From the NCBI GenBank assembly GCA_051453625.1, contig JBOZIK010000001.1:247442739-247506738 (forward strand): a stretch of DNA of 64,000 bases, written 5' to 3'. Shown piece after piece: positions 1 to 11,649 of this stretch; position 1 is the first letter of the stretch; each line of letters opens with the position of its first letter. Source of the DNA: Welwitschia mirabilis (taxonomy: Eukaryota > Gnetophyta > Gnetopsida > Welwitschiales). The notes under the pieces are model-generated. The model was given only the letters and a program-made list of their open reading frames with translations. It ran no database searches and had not been told where the DNA came from. Position numbers and translations under genes: made by a program.

Positions 1-589
1 TGTGATAAAATCTCTCAAAGTAGCACGAGTATTAGGTTGAGAAGGAGTAGAAGTGAGGGTTCCAATGAAAGGGGATGGATTTAAAGAGATATGTTATTTT
101 TGTGTCGACATGGTATCAGACTCTGTAGAATTAAAATTAAAAATTGCAAGAAATTGTAAATCTTACATATCTTCAGTATTTTGGTTTATTTCAATTTCAA
201 AATTTAACAAAACTTCTCTGATATTTTCAATAATGTACAGCCACTCTATTTGATATTTTTTCTTTTTTCTAATCTTAATCATTCAATCTTAGGTCTGAGA
301 AGGTGCCATCTTGTACATCATCTGGATAATAACCTAGATGATAGAAACATGGAAAATCACAGAAAGAGGGAAAGCAGAAAATGGGACAGTCATCTGACTG
401 TGATATCTGGATGATGAAGGGGATGTTAGAGGTTAATAGAAAAACAAAACAAAAAAACTTACCGTAGATACTGGTACACCGCTACTGCAGCAAACATCTA
501 GAATATCCACAGAAGCAATAACAACTTTCGATTTCCAATTAGCCTTTCCTGGCAATGACACTAAGATGTTGAGGTGCGTATTTATGCAA
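1..589. other. Left-edge intergenic sequence, no gene seen
   Basis: AT-rich sequence with no coding region I can support; a 66-codon frame at 53-253 has no recognisable domain. Positions 306-345 and 390-425 hold decayed versions of the GTCATC...GGATGATG motif seen in the LTR-like repeats further right, so part of this stretch is probably another old fragment of that family (inference). Confidence 0.4.
111..120 (+). promoter_or_regulatory. Possible initiator-Met tRNA primer binding site
   Basis: TGGTATCAGA is the start of the primer binding site of many plant LTR retrotransposons primed by initiator methionine tRNA. It follows GACA, which would suit an LTR ending in CA. No second LTR or coding region supports it, and a ten-base match can arise by chance. 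Confidence 0.2.
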
Positions 590-2700
590 TATTTACATCT
601 TGAGCTGAATCTTGTTAATCATAATTAATATGCATAAACACAAAACACTCCTATACATGGGAGTGATTTGAATGTCATAATTTCATCGAAGGCCAAGGTA
701 TAGAAATAAAAGAGTTACTTTTAAGAGAAAATTATGTAATCCTAATCTACTAAAATAAATTGTAATGCATGAAATTAAAATAAAACATTCTTATCTAAAA
801 CTAATCTAGGAAAAGAAGTAATGATGCACCTAAACTAATTAATCTCAATCTTGATAAAGGCTGTCCTCATAATCTATAAAATAAAAGAAGTCTATCACTG
901 AATCTCAGATAACATAAATTATGAGGGAGAAGTTCATTCATATATTGAATACAAAAGAAGATAATTCATATTAAAATGCATGCAACATTATTATTACAAA
1001 GTACTTGCTCCTCAATGGAAAAAATATCATCCAACACCAAGGGAATATCTCTTTGCAATCACAAAATGGCTCTCCGGTCCTAAGATCTTCTATTACAAGT
1101 ATATTAGTTACTATCGAAGATGATTAGGGATCGAGGGGAAGACCTTTATTTATAGACAGAAAAGGGAAAGGGACTAACAGAAAAGTATAAGAGAAACTCT
1201 AGCTAATATGCAAGGGAAAGTCGTAACTAATAGACGACAACTTGGGAATACAATCTATAAAAGTATGGGATAACAGTGTCATCTATGTGGTTGTCCGGAC
1301 GATAAAGAAGATGACAAGGTTTTACAATGAGTTATCTGTTTAGCTTTCAGTTTAACTATCTCTGATCCTGATGCGAAGTCCTGGCAACTAGTTCTAGAGA
1401 TGTCATCCACTAGTATCGTCTGGATGATTAGGTGGATGATGGAGTCTGATAATAAGATCTTTACTTCAATTGCAAGTCATCTAGAAATAATTTTATCATA
1501 TGTCCAATTAGGGCTGTCATCCTGATTGTCGTCTGGATGACATAGGGGACGACAGACTTCTATTCATCTTTTGTCAGTGTGATATCTTGTTTTTTGCAAG
1601 GATAATCATCTGAAAATACAATTTGTTCATATCTATAGGAAATCCTCATGAATTATCTGATAAACTACATGTTTTTGTCTTGTGCTCCTAGTTTATCTAC
1701 AAAATAACTCAAAATACCCTATCAAATACATCTAAGTTGACGTTGCAACATAGTTCCCCACTTAGCCTTGTCAGTCCCTGACAAAATTAGGCGGTGAACT
1801 GTGTTTGCAAGCCAACTTTTCAAACAATAAAAACTAGGATATGTAAAGGAAACATCTAAAATAAGAGTTGCAAAATATTTCAAAGATGAACTGAAATGAA
1901 AAATTGAACATAAATACCTGTAAAGCATTAGAAGTGTGTCGTCCACTTGTGTCGTCAAGGGGANNNNNNNNNNNNNNNNNNNNNNNNNNNNNNNNNNNNN
2001 NNNNNNNNNNNNNNNNNNNNNNNNNNNNNNNNNNNNNNNNNNNNNNNNNNNNNNNNNNNNNNNNNNNNNNNNNNNNNNNNNNNNNNNNNNNNNNNNNNNN
2101 NNNNNNNNNNNNNNNNNNNNNNNNNNNNNNNNNNNNNNNNNNNNNNNNNNNNNNNNNNNNNNNNNNNNNNNNNNNNNNNNNNNNNNNNNNNNNNNNNNNN
2201 NNNNNNNNNNNNNNNNNNNNNNNNNNNNNNNNNNNNNNNNNNNNNNNNNNNNNNNNNNNNNNNNNNNNNNNNNNNNNNNNNNNNNNNNNNNNNNNNNNNN
2301 NNNNNNNNNNNNNNNNNNNNNNNNNNNNNNNNNNNNNNNNNNNNNNNNNNNNNNNNNNNNNNNNNNNNNNNNNNNNNNNNNNNNNNNNNNNNNNNNNNNN
2401 NNNNNNNNNNNNNNNNNNNNNNNNNNNNNNNNNNNNNNNNNNNNNNNNNNNNNNNNNNNNNNNNNNNNNNNNNNNNNNNNNNNNNNNNNNNNNNNNNNNN
2501 NNNNNNNNNNNNNNNNNNNNNNNNNNNNNNNNNNNNNNNNNNNNNNNNNNNNNNNNNNNNNNNNNNNNNNNNNNNNNNNGACAGAAATAAAATTTTTCAC
2601 TAATTACTAATTAGTCAAAAATTTATAATAAGCAGACCCTCACTGTGATAAACAGTTAAATAAAAATGCGCTCGAAAATGAAATGCAATTCTCATGGTAA
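590..2700 (-). mobile_element. LTR-like repeat, copy A (minus orientation)
   Basis: About 590-1963 is homologous in the same orientation to 4319-5340 (copy B) and as reverse complement to about 6420-7847 (copy C). Around 2640-2670 it again resembles 5480-5510, so the repeat probably continues through the gap at 1964-2579. A TATA box on the minus strand (TATTTATA as read on plus, 1147-1154) and the minus-strand ORF between copies A and B suggest A is the 3' LTR and B the 5' LTR of one element. It holds palindromic motifs at 1276-1317, 1401-1441 and 1515-1556. Exact LTR ends and a target duplication could not be fixed. Confidence 0.6.
1964..2579. other. Assembly gap (616 N)
   Basis: Run of N within copy A of the LTR-like repeat. 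Frames crossing it are artefacts. Confidence 0.99.
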
Positions 2701-2845
2701 ATATCGAAAGACTAGTCATGTAAAAATTAGATATAAATATATACCATGCTAAAATAAAATGACATATCGATATAATAATGAGAGTTTTTAATACAAAAAG
2801 TGTAAAAGGGGGGTACAAAATATAGACTAAAATCACTCCCCTCAT

Positions 2846-4060
2846 CTACCCATGATAAATCCTGGATCAGTAACTGGCTGAGGAGCAGAAGGAGAAGAAG
2901 GAGGATGATTTAAATCAGTAGGGAGATGCTCATCTAGAGATGCTATAATGGATCTGACCGTCTTATCTTCTTAGGCATGTACTGACTCTGGAAGATTTAT
3001 AGTTACATTTTGCTACATGGAGATAATACGCTGATGCATGTCCATGATCTGATCCTCTGTATGTTGTGCTCTCCTCTCTATAGACGCAAATCGCTGCTTA
3101 ACTTTTTGCTTGAAGGTGATGATACGCTACTCTAAAGTCTACATCTTTTGATCAATAAATCCTTTGAGGTACTCGGTAATCTCAGCTAGAAGGGCCTATA
3201 TTTGCTCTAATGATGTTCCACTCACAGGTCTCTATACCTGAGGTCTCTTGGCCTTATCTGATATCTGTATACCCATATCCTGTAAATAATGAACAGAACT
3301 TTGAACATGTATCAAACGACACTCACCTACAGACTCTGGTATCCTGAATCGTCTGAATAAAGCAGAAAGGAGGCATGGGTAACCAAGCGTCTGTAAATGT
3401 CGTGTCTCAGTCATAGATCGAAGTCTCCTCCAAATAAAAGTAGATAAGTCCATCTGCTCCCCCTGACAGAAAGCTGTCAGTATCTGTAAATGTGCGATCA
3501 TGGCGTAACTGTTATGATATGATGGACGATGTTGTGAATTAGTCCTCTGTGTAGAACTCTGTATGAAGGTGTCAGCTGAGTAACATTCACACCTCGTCGA
3601 TCTGTAGTTATGTCAGCTGGGATATCTAAAATGGCACCGTAAGCTCGATGATCCTCTATCCTACCAACTGAATGGATGTGTAAACTACCAAGACCTCCGA
3701 GATCTGTAATGACTGCTATGTGAGATGGAAGAATGGCTATCTTGTGGTCTCGGATATATGCGACGATGTGATCCTGCAGCTGACCACGTGTATCTAGGAT
3801 CCTCTCTATGTGCATGGTGTCGTAAAATTCTCTCGTCTCTGAAGCGTAATAAGCATTCTGCGCATCTGTAATCCATCTGAGCTGTAGCTCTATCAGTCTG
3901 TGATCAACCTCAGGCTCTAATCGGCTTATGAAATCACCGAAGTGTCTCTCAACACGAATGCTAGCTGTCTCTATGCTCATAGATCGTCCGTGTCGAGGTG
4001 GTGGATGTATAGGTTCCTCACACTCTACCTTGAGTTCAACTAAAGGACCTGCTGCCTGCT
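2846..4060 (-). pseudogene. Decayed retroelement ORF, Transposase_32-like ('putative plant transposon protein')
   Basis: Two overlapping open frames, 3980-3498 (160 codons) and 3501-3232 (89 codons), are in different phases and meet at an ATGA overlap, as expected from a one-base indel in a single ORF. The order of conserved features (RGV near the middle, LTPSYRVLHRGLI, then a HLQIL-TAFCQG block, LGYPCLLSALFRRFRIP) resembles the plant 'putative plant transposon protein' domain (Transposase_32) found in LTR elements, by memory of the family. Downstream, to about 2846, the frame continues as a Gln/Lys-rich coiled-coil-like tail interrupted by several TAG stops where Gln would fit. The ORF lies between LTR-like copies B and A and runs in the same direction as their TATA box. 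No reverse transcriptase is visible, so the element was probably non-autonomous. Confidence 0.55.
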
Positions 4061-4144
4061 GACTCAGATGAAGCCTGTGTTTGTCTAGTTCTACATATAT
4101 GTGGCCTGCTCAATTGTAAACACAAAAATCGTCATGCGAAACCA

Positions 4145-4318
4145 NNNNNNNNNNNNNNNNNNNNNNNNNNNNNNNNNNNNNNNNNNNNNNNNNNNNNNNN
4201 NNNNNNNNNNNNNNNNNNNNNNNNNNNNNNNNNNNNNNNNNNNNNNNNNNNNNNNNNNNNNNNNNNNNNNNNNNNNNNNNNNNNNNNNNNNNNNNNNNNN
4301 NNNNNNNNNNNNNNNNNN
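4145..4318. other. Assembly gap (174 N)
   Basis: Run of N where the inner edge of LTR-like copy B and any primer binding site would lie. Confidence 0.99.
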
Positions 4319-5520
4319 TAGAATAACATAAACTATGAGGGATAAGTTTCTGCAATTGTTAACAAAAAGAGTAATTCATATTAAAGATAAAAAGGCATCT
4401 ATATCACAAAGTAGTCATTCCTCAATGGAGGATACACTGCCCAATACTAAAGTAACATCTCTCTAGATTATAAGATGGTTCTCTGGTCCCAAGATCTCTT
4501 GTCACGAGAATGTCAAATACCGTTGAAGATGGTTAGGGATTGAGAGGGAGACATTTATTTATAGACAGAAAGGAAAAAGGAGCTAACAAAAAAGTAAAGT
4601 AGAAACTCTAGCTAATATGCAAGGGAAAGTCGCAAATAACAAGTGACAACTCAGGAATACAATCTATAAAAGTATGAGATAACAGTTTCGCCTATGTTGT
4701 CGTCCAGATGATAAAGGAGACGACAGGGTTTTACAATGAATTATCTGTTTAGCTTTCACTTTAATTATCTGTGATCCTGATGCGAAGTCTTGTCAACTGG
4801 TTCTAGAGATGTCATCCACTAGTATAGCTTGGACGATGAGGTGGATGATGGAGTCTGATAATAAGATCTTTATTTCAATTGCAAGTCATTTAGAAATAAG
4901 TCTGTCATATGTCCAATTAGGGTCATCGTCCTTACTGTCGTCTAAATGACATAGGGAACAATGGTCTTCTATTCATCCTTTGTCAGTATGACATCTTGTT
5001 GTTTACAGGGATAATCATCTAAAAATACAATTTATCCATATCTATAGGAAATTCTCATAAATTATTTGATAAACTACATATTTTCCTCTTGTGCTCTTAG
5101 ATTCTCGATTGTCATAGGAATTAGGTATTTATCTGTTAGTTTATCTATAAAACAACTCAAAATAACGTATCAAATACATCTAAGTTGGCGTCGCAACATA
5201 GCTCTCCACTTAGCCTTGTCAGTCCCTGATAAAACCAAGTGGTAAACTATGTTTGCAAGCCCACTTTTCAAACAATAAAAACTAGGATATGTAAAGGAAA
5301 CATCTGACAATTTTAAAAACTAAATAAAATACTTGTTAAGTATCAGATGTATCTTTGTCATTCGGCCTGTCGTCCAGACAATAATGGGGATGACAGGCTC
5401 CTCAAAAGATTTCCAAAGTCTGGAACCTGTAATAGAAAATAGATTTTGCATTAGTTATAAAATTCTGGAAAACAACTCCTCCTGTGATAGATAGTTAAAT
5501 ATAATTATGTAAAAATTAAG
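4319..5520 (-). mobile_element. LTR-like repeat, copy B (minus orientation)
   Basis: Matches copy A along nearly its whole length, including the stretch beginning AACATAAA-TATGAGGGA, the TATA box (TATTTATA on plus, 4556-4563) and the palindromic motifs at 4685-4727, 4810-4850, 4922-4965 and 5355-5397. In the minus direction it precedes the Transposase_32-like ORF, the place of a 5' LTR with promoter. Confidence 0.6.
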
Positions 5521-6419
5521 GAGGTTTTGTAATAATGATTCATCATGATCAAAAAAATTAGATCAGAAATATGCAATATTGAAAATATATATGCATCCTG
5601 CCTCCTACTTAAAATGTCCAATGCATCCCGAATTGCCTAAACTAACAAAAATAAAAATGACTGGATTGAAAAACTATAAAACTACTAAACTAGGAAAGAA
5701 GAAAATGTGAAAATGACTAGAAAATAGTAAAGATGAAAACAGAAGAAAATCATAGGAGAAATAGATACAAAGAATAAGAAAAAGAATGTTTACCTAGTCT
5801 AAGTACTAACGTAGCAAACTCCAAAGGAAAACACCATAACATTACCTGAGTAAAGATGCATGACAAAATGTATTAACTCGATAAAGTTCATTCGAAAAGG
5901 TAGTGGTTATGGTGATATCTAAGGTTTCAAGTGTGTAGAACATTGAAGGTAAAATCAAAAGATATTTAGAAATGGACTCATCTATTTCTACCTACGAACT
6001 CACTGAAATATCCAAAAGTGAAATGATCAAGTGGGAATATGTTTTATTTCTTTTGCCATAATGAGGGGAGTGAAACCACTATCAGAGGAGTAAGGACCCG
6101 TGAAACATGGCCAACTGAAACCCCAGTGGAGTTCCCACAGCTACCATATTACACTGCCAAAGGCTCCTCTCTGAAATATTTTCCCCGGTGTACTTGTGAT
6201 AGGACATCATGCTTTTCATTTTTCTTTCTTGTCTTTCTTTTTTTTCTTTCTTTTTTTTCTTTTTTATAATAAAAAGGATAATGCCCACAGGATCACACAC
6301 TTAAGAAGACTAAAGTGAATAAGTAAAGTAAAAGATAGAAAATAACACTCCTTGATAACTTAAGATTTATCCATAATTGAAAAAAAGCAACACAAGAAAT
6401 AAGGTATCTTCCTGTCATA
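5521..6419. other. Intergenic, with a repeat fragment shared with 28392-28506
   Basis: No gene seen. About 6085-6215 (the part reading CCAGTGGAGTTCC, then TACACTGCCAAAGG, then GGTGTACTTGTGATAGGA) aligns with 28392-28506 in the same orientation, so both come from one dispersed repeat. It is followed by a pyrimidine-rich tract at about 6210-6266. The 72-76-codon frames here have no domain and overlap this simple sequence. Confidence 0.45.
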
Positions 6420-7311
6420 GGTTCCACTTCTGAAGAATGTTTCATATGACTGTCGTCTACTTTATCGTCTAGACGACTAAGACGAACAACTGACTTCTTA
6501 TGCTTTACAGGTATTTCTATTCAATTTTTCAGTTCAGTTCATCTTTGAAATATTATGCAATTTTTATTTCAGATGTTCCCTTTACATATCTTAGTTTTTA
6601 TTATTTGAAACGTTGGCTTGCAAACATGGTCTACTGCCTGGTTTTGTCAGGGACTGATAAGTCTAAGTAGGGGGCTATGTTGCGACGCCAACTCAGATGT
6701 ATCTGATAGGGTATTTTGAGTTGTTTTGCAGATAAACTAATAGATAAATGCCTAGTTCCTATCACAATCGAGAATCCAGGAGCACAAGACGAAAACATGC
6801 AGTTTATTAGATAATTCACGAGCATTTCATATAGATATAGATAAATTGTATTTTCAGATGATTATCCCTGCAAACAACAAGATATCACACTGACAAATGA
6901 TGAAGAAAAGACTGTTGTCTCCTATGTTGTCCAGATGATAGTCAGGACGATAACCCTAATCGAACATATGACAGACTTTCTTCAAGATGACTTGTAGTTG
7001 GACTGAAGATCTTATTATCAGACTCCATCGTCCACCTAATCATCTAGACGACACTACTGGATAACATTTCTACAATCAGTCGATGACAGCTTGCATAAAG
7101 ACTACAAGTAGTAAACTGGAAGCGAATCAGATAACTCATTGTAAATCCCTGTCGTCTCTTACATCGTCCGGACGACCACAAGGACGACACCGTTATCTCA
7201 TAGTTTTACAGAATGTATTTCTAACTTGTCGTCTGTTATTTGTGACTTTCCCTTGCATGTTAGCTAGAGTTTCTCTTATGCTTTTCTGTCAGTTCCTTTC
7301 CCCTTTCTGTC

Positions 7312-7319
7312 TATAAATA
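7312..7319 (+). promoter_or_regulatory. TATA box of the LTR family (copy C)
   Basis: CTATAAATA is conserved in all three copies (minus strand at 1147-1154 and 4556-4563), a fixed distance from the GTCGTC palindromes. Downstream sequence in each copy reads into the presumed R/U5 part of the LTR. Confidence 0.5.
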
Positions 7320-7550
7320 AAGGTTTCCCCTCAATCCCTAATCATTTTCGACAGTACCTGATATTCTTGTGATAGGAGATCTTAGAACCAGAGAATCATC
7401 TTATAATCCAAAGAGATGTTACCTTGGTGTTGGGCGGTGTATCCTTCATTGAGAAACGATTACTTTATGATATAGATGTCCTTTTTATCTTTAATATGAA
7501 TTATTCTTTTTGTTAATAATTGCAGGAACTTATCCCTCATAGTTTATGTT

Positions 7551-7602
7551 NNNNNNNNNNNNNNNNNNNNNNNNNNNNNNNNNNNNNNNNNNNNNNNNNN
7601 NN
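7551..7602. other. Assembly gap (52 N)
   Basis: Run of N inside LTR-like copy C. Confidence 0.99.
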
Positions 7603-7855
7603 TCGTTAAGGTTGAGCTTAATTAGATTAGGTGCATCGTTGTTTATTTTCTTAGATTAGTTTGTATAAACATCTTTTATTTCCATGCACTACAATTTAAT
7701 TTAATAGATTAAAGTGACATATCTCTCTTTGAAATCAACTCTTTATTGTCCATACCATTGGCCTTTGATGGAATTTTGACATTTGGATCACTCTATCTAT
7801 ACTAGCGTGTTGTATTTTGCATCTTATTTATAATTAATAGGATTGAGATCGAAGC

Positions 7856-10140
7856 GTGAAACATTGCACAAATACACACTGCAACACCTACTTTCATACT
7901 TTCATCAAGAAAAAACATCATGCATCTGCTATTGGGGCCCTTTATAATTCTAACGGGAATCTCTTAGTAAACCATCAAGATATAAAGCAAAGCATTATTA
8001 ATTATTTTCAAGACCAGCTCAGTAAAAGGGGTCTAGTTATTAACTAGATTCATCCATTGTAACAACAGGCCCTTTAATTTCAGACTAGTAATGTATGAAA
8101 TTATGTAGATCAATCCATTAAAGGGGCTATTTTCTTGATTGGGAATGAAACATCCCTAGGTCCGGATGATTTTTTAGCGAAATTCTTCAAATCAGCCTGG
8201 GATATAATAGGACAAGATGTCTGCTCTGCTGTAAAAGCATTTTTCAGCAATGGGAATTTGCCAAAAAGTATAAATTCCACTTCTATAATTTTAATATCCA
8301 AAATCAGTAACCCGTCCAATGCCTTAGAATTCAGATTCATAGCCTGTTGCAATGTTATTTACAAAGCAATTTCAATCATTCTAGCTAACAGACTAAAATC
8401 TGTCCTTTCAGATACCATGGCGGATAACTAAGGCGCTTTCATACCTCACAGAAACATTATCCACAACATCCTTCTAGCCCAAGAGCTAGTTCATGTCTAT
8501 GGAAGGAAAAATATCAGCTTAAGATGTGCTCTGAAAGTGGACCTAAAAAAGGCATACGACTTAGTCTCTTAGTCCTTCTTATTCCAGCTTTTGGATGGCT
8601 TGGGTTTCCCATTCAAGTTGATTCATTGGATTAAGGCCTGCGTTACCACCCCATACTTTTCAATCCTTTTCAATGGAGGTCTGTCAGGTTTCTTCTTGGG
8701 AAAAAGAGAGCTAAGGCAAGGTGACCCCCTATCCCCGTACCTCTTTTCCTTAATCATGGAATATTTTTCTAAGTCCCTTAAGATTATGATGCAAGATCCT
8801 TATTTCCACTTCCATCCAAAATGCAATAGGCTGAAGATAACTCATCTGTGCTATGCGGATGATTTATTCTTGTTTAGTAGAGGAGACATCAACTCCATCC
8901 ATCTTTTAAATTCATCTCTTATGCACTCTACACATGTTTCAGGTCTGCAGGCAAATGGGCTAAAAAGTCAAGCTTTTTTCGGGGGTATCCCGCAAATTGA
9001 AAAAGAAAGACTTCTTCTTCAGTTGGGTTTTACAGAAGGATCCCTCCCAGTCAAATATTTGGGAATTCATCTGAACTCTAGGAAATTATCAGTCATGGAT
9101 TGCCTCCCTCTTATCATTAGGATAACTGAGAAAATCATATCATGGATAGCAAAACTCCTATCTTTTGTAGGCAGAATGGTATTAATCAAAGTAATTCTTC
9201 AAAAACTCTCCTCTTATTAGTGTAGAGTCTTTATTTTATCAAGCAAAATTATCATGAAATCAATCCTATTTGCAAGAATTTCTTATGGACATGTAACTCA
9301 ACTCTTTCAAAAAAGGCTTTGATTGCTTGGCAGCAACTATTGAAACCAAAAAACGCAGGAGGGCTGGGCTTCTCAGATCCCTTACTAATGAATAAATTAT
9401 TAATTTTATCCCAGCTTTGGAACCTAGCGCTAAAAAAAGACTCTCTGTGGATTAAATGGTGCAATGAATACTATTTTAAAAGCTCGAATTTTTGGCATTT
9501 TCAAATCAGACTATCCACCTCTTGGATCCTAAAAAAAATTCTGAAATTTAGACCCTTAGCTTCAAGATGTATACAAAATATGATATCTTTAGCCAGCTGG
9601 AAAGCAGAGGGCATTCCCTTCTTAACCCAAGCAACTTACTGACATCTTATCAGAATTCATTCATGGGTAGATTGGTATTCTTTAATCTAGAACTGTTTTG
9701 CAGTTCCTAAATTTTCTTTCATCGCCTAGCTAGCTTGCCAAAACATATTGTTTACTAAAGATAGAATGACTAAGATGGGTATGCAAATTAATATTTCCTA
9801 CGCTTTATGCCAGAGGGTAGCAAAGATAAGAGATCATCTATTGTTTGAATCACCTATTAGTACCTTTCTGTTTAAAACAGCTATGGGCCTAGTCCACCTC
9901 CATCTAATGGTTTCCTCCTGGGAAGGAACTTTAGAATGGTTCAAAACCACAATTAGATCAAACTCTTCTTGGCACAACATCTCCAAATTTATTTTCACAG
10001 CCTACATATACTTCATTTGATAAGGTAGGAATGGAGTAATTTTCAAAAACCAAAAGGTAAATGCTTCCCATATCCTTAAGAAAATCAAATTCCATTTATT
10101 AACTAGCCTAAACTCCATCCATCACCTAAAAAATACCAAG
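7856..10140 (+). pseudogene. LINE ORF2 remnant: reverse transcriptase and zf-RVT
   Basis: Fragments in order: EN-RT linker (7856-8047); RT fingers with a GPDDFLAKFFKSAW block (8135-8431), where consensus is PGPDGF; an AQELVH / LKVDLKKAYD block (about 8480-8570); RT palm with RQGDPLSPYLFSL (from 8714) and the catalytic YADD at 8852-8863; thumb (VKYLGIHL, about 9045); the WQQLLKPKNAGGLGF block (9319-9642); and a zinc-binding-in-RT region with DRM-KMG-Q, C and HLLFES (9748-10020). The end reads RNGVIFKNQKV near 10027. Internal stops fall where the family has Gln (after MADN, 8429) or Trp (after KAYDLVS, about 8569; before LACQN, about 9728), consistent with C-to-T/G-to-A changes. It cannot make a working protein. 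Confidence 0.9.
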
Positions 10141-11190
10141 AAAAATAGAGATTGAAGTCAGCAAATGGACATTAACCCAAGTTTTCATATTAGAGAAAGC
10201 AGCTAGATATCTTCTAAAGGAGCATCCCCAAATCCATCATCTTTAGATGAGCTTGATGTCCCCTCTCCCATGTTAGCTTCTGCATTTACTATATATCCTT
10301 CTGATTTTTTCAAGGTCTCTTTAATCAGAAAGGTTTTTGGTCAGCGGAGCCTTCAGAGTCCACCAATGATAGACTCTTCCAAGAAAGGCCTTCCGACCTC
10401 AATCGTTCCAGTAACAAGAATTTGTTCCTCAATGATAAGGGTTTCATTTGATGTTGAGGACTGTATAACTATAGTGAGGACCAATCTAGACGCATCCCCA
10501 GCATAGATCATGGAGGCTGCTTGTCAGTCGATCTCAGGCAACTGGTCCAAGTGTCTTTCTTCTTTAGTGATAGATTGCGAAGAAATCTGGATGCAGCTGT
10601 TTTATTCTTTCCTATCCATTTTCTCTATGCAAGTACTTCCATCTCAGACTAAATGTTGATTGGCAAGGGGTTTCTTTATGCTTTTAGAAGTTGGGCATTC
10701 GCTAGAGCACCTCCAGTTTTTAGTTTTCTCCATTAGCTTACTGGTCTTGCCTGTTCTGAATAGCAATGAGCTCATCTCTTATGCAGGCATTCTGGAAAGA
10801 AGAGTCCAATTTTGCTTTCCTGAAGAGATGACTTTTATTCATGTGGATACAAGTTGTGATTTTGGGTTCTAGCCATTGAAGGCCAACGTGGCTCCCTATT
10901 TTCTCCATGCTGCTCCCAGAACTCAGCATGGTCTCTCTCTCTCTCTCTTTTTTTTTTTTTTTTCTCTTGTCGTTCTCCAAATTTTTGTTGTTGGTTTTGT
11001 TGCTGATTTTATGTAGTATATGTCTACCACAGATTGTTTGGAGGGATGTTATCTCATACCCCAGCTTTACAAAAGCTGGGTTCGGCTGTTTTCAACCTTT
11101 GTTTTTGCTCCTTGGTTTTTGTAAGAGTTGGACCTCTAGCATTACAGTAATGAAATTACATTAACTTTCATTCAAAAAAAAAAACAAACA
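10141..11190 (+). other. LINE 3' untranslated region and A-tail
   Basis: No domain is seen in the short frames at 10270-10506 and 10660-10872. A (CT)n-T(n) tract sits at about 10932-10965. The terminus, TTACAGTAATGAAATTACA followed by an A-run, is typical of plant L1 ends. Confidence 0.65.
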
Positions 11191-11649
11191 ATTGAGGCCT
11201 CTTAACTAAAATTTTCCTATTACAAAGTATATCTTGTGACTTCACTAATAATCACACTAAAAATAAAACTAGAAAAAATAATGCATATGATTTCCATATC
11301 TCTATGTTATATCTATTAGATTATTGTGCTACCAATGAAGATTCTCCCGACTAATAAATGTGTTATAAATAAACCGTTACTTTAAAAGATATGTGATTTC
11401 TAGATAAACAATACATATACAGCAAACATGGAACAAATGTTATAAAATGATACACGCTTGATCATCCTAACCCAGCATATTGTTCCCTCGCTTCAGAAGA
11501 CACCCCAAGTCACGCTTGACAGAGCTTTGCAAATTGCTTTACAATAAGACTTCACTTCTCATGGACTGCTGTGTATAAAAACTATTCTGGGCTTTCTTAA
11601 ATAATATACATCGTGCACAATCATCAAGCCCGAAGGGACCCCTAACGGA
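11191..11649. other. Spacer between LINE and GLR gene (GLR 3' flank)
   Basis: No coding sequence. On the minus strand this is the 3' untranslated region and downstream flank of the GLR gene. I could not fix a single polyadenylation signal among the AT-rich candidates. Confidence 0.5.

Larger units (their letters stand above)
6420..7847 (+). mobile_element. LTR-like repeat, copy C (inverted relative to A and B)
   Basis: Reverse complement of copy A over about 590-1963. It contains a well-preserved TATA box, four palindromic motifs (6451-6490, 6912-6952, 7026-7063, 7150-7189) and a 52-N gap at 7551-7602. Its right end near 7847 corresponds to the left end of copy A near 590, and a LINE joins it there. 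It may be a solo LTR or a fragment of a second element; no partner in the same orientation is in the window. Confidence 0.6.
7848..11190 (+). mobile_element. 5'-truncated L1-type LINE
   Basis: Decayed ORF2 followed by a roughly 1-kb 3' untranslated region ending in ATTCA plus an A-run at 11173-11184. The endonuclease domain is missing: homology starts in the linker before the RT (pattern NTHCNTYFH, the usual D-NT-FFH motif). A six-base ATTGAG at 7842-7847 and at 11191-11196 could be a short target duplication, though this is weak. 5' truncation plus a 3' A-tail is the usual product of target-primed reverse transcription. The insertion lies at the outer end of LTR-like copy C. Confidence 0.85.

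Noticed and set aside
1722-2610. Long open frames on both strands
   Set aside because: They are made almost wholly of N; the same holds for the frames at 28560-29193, 30251-30857, 31343-31658, 51848-52039, 52353-52535 and 52972-53687.
6082-6300. Lys-rich 72-codon minus-strand protein
   Set aside because: The Lys-rich part is translated from a poly-pyrimidine tract; no homology.
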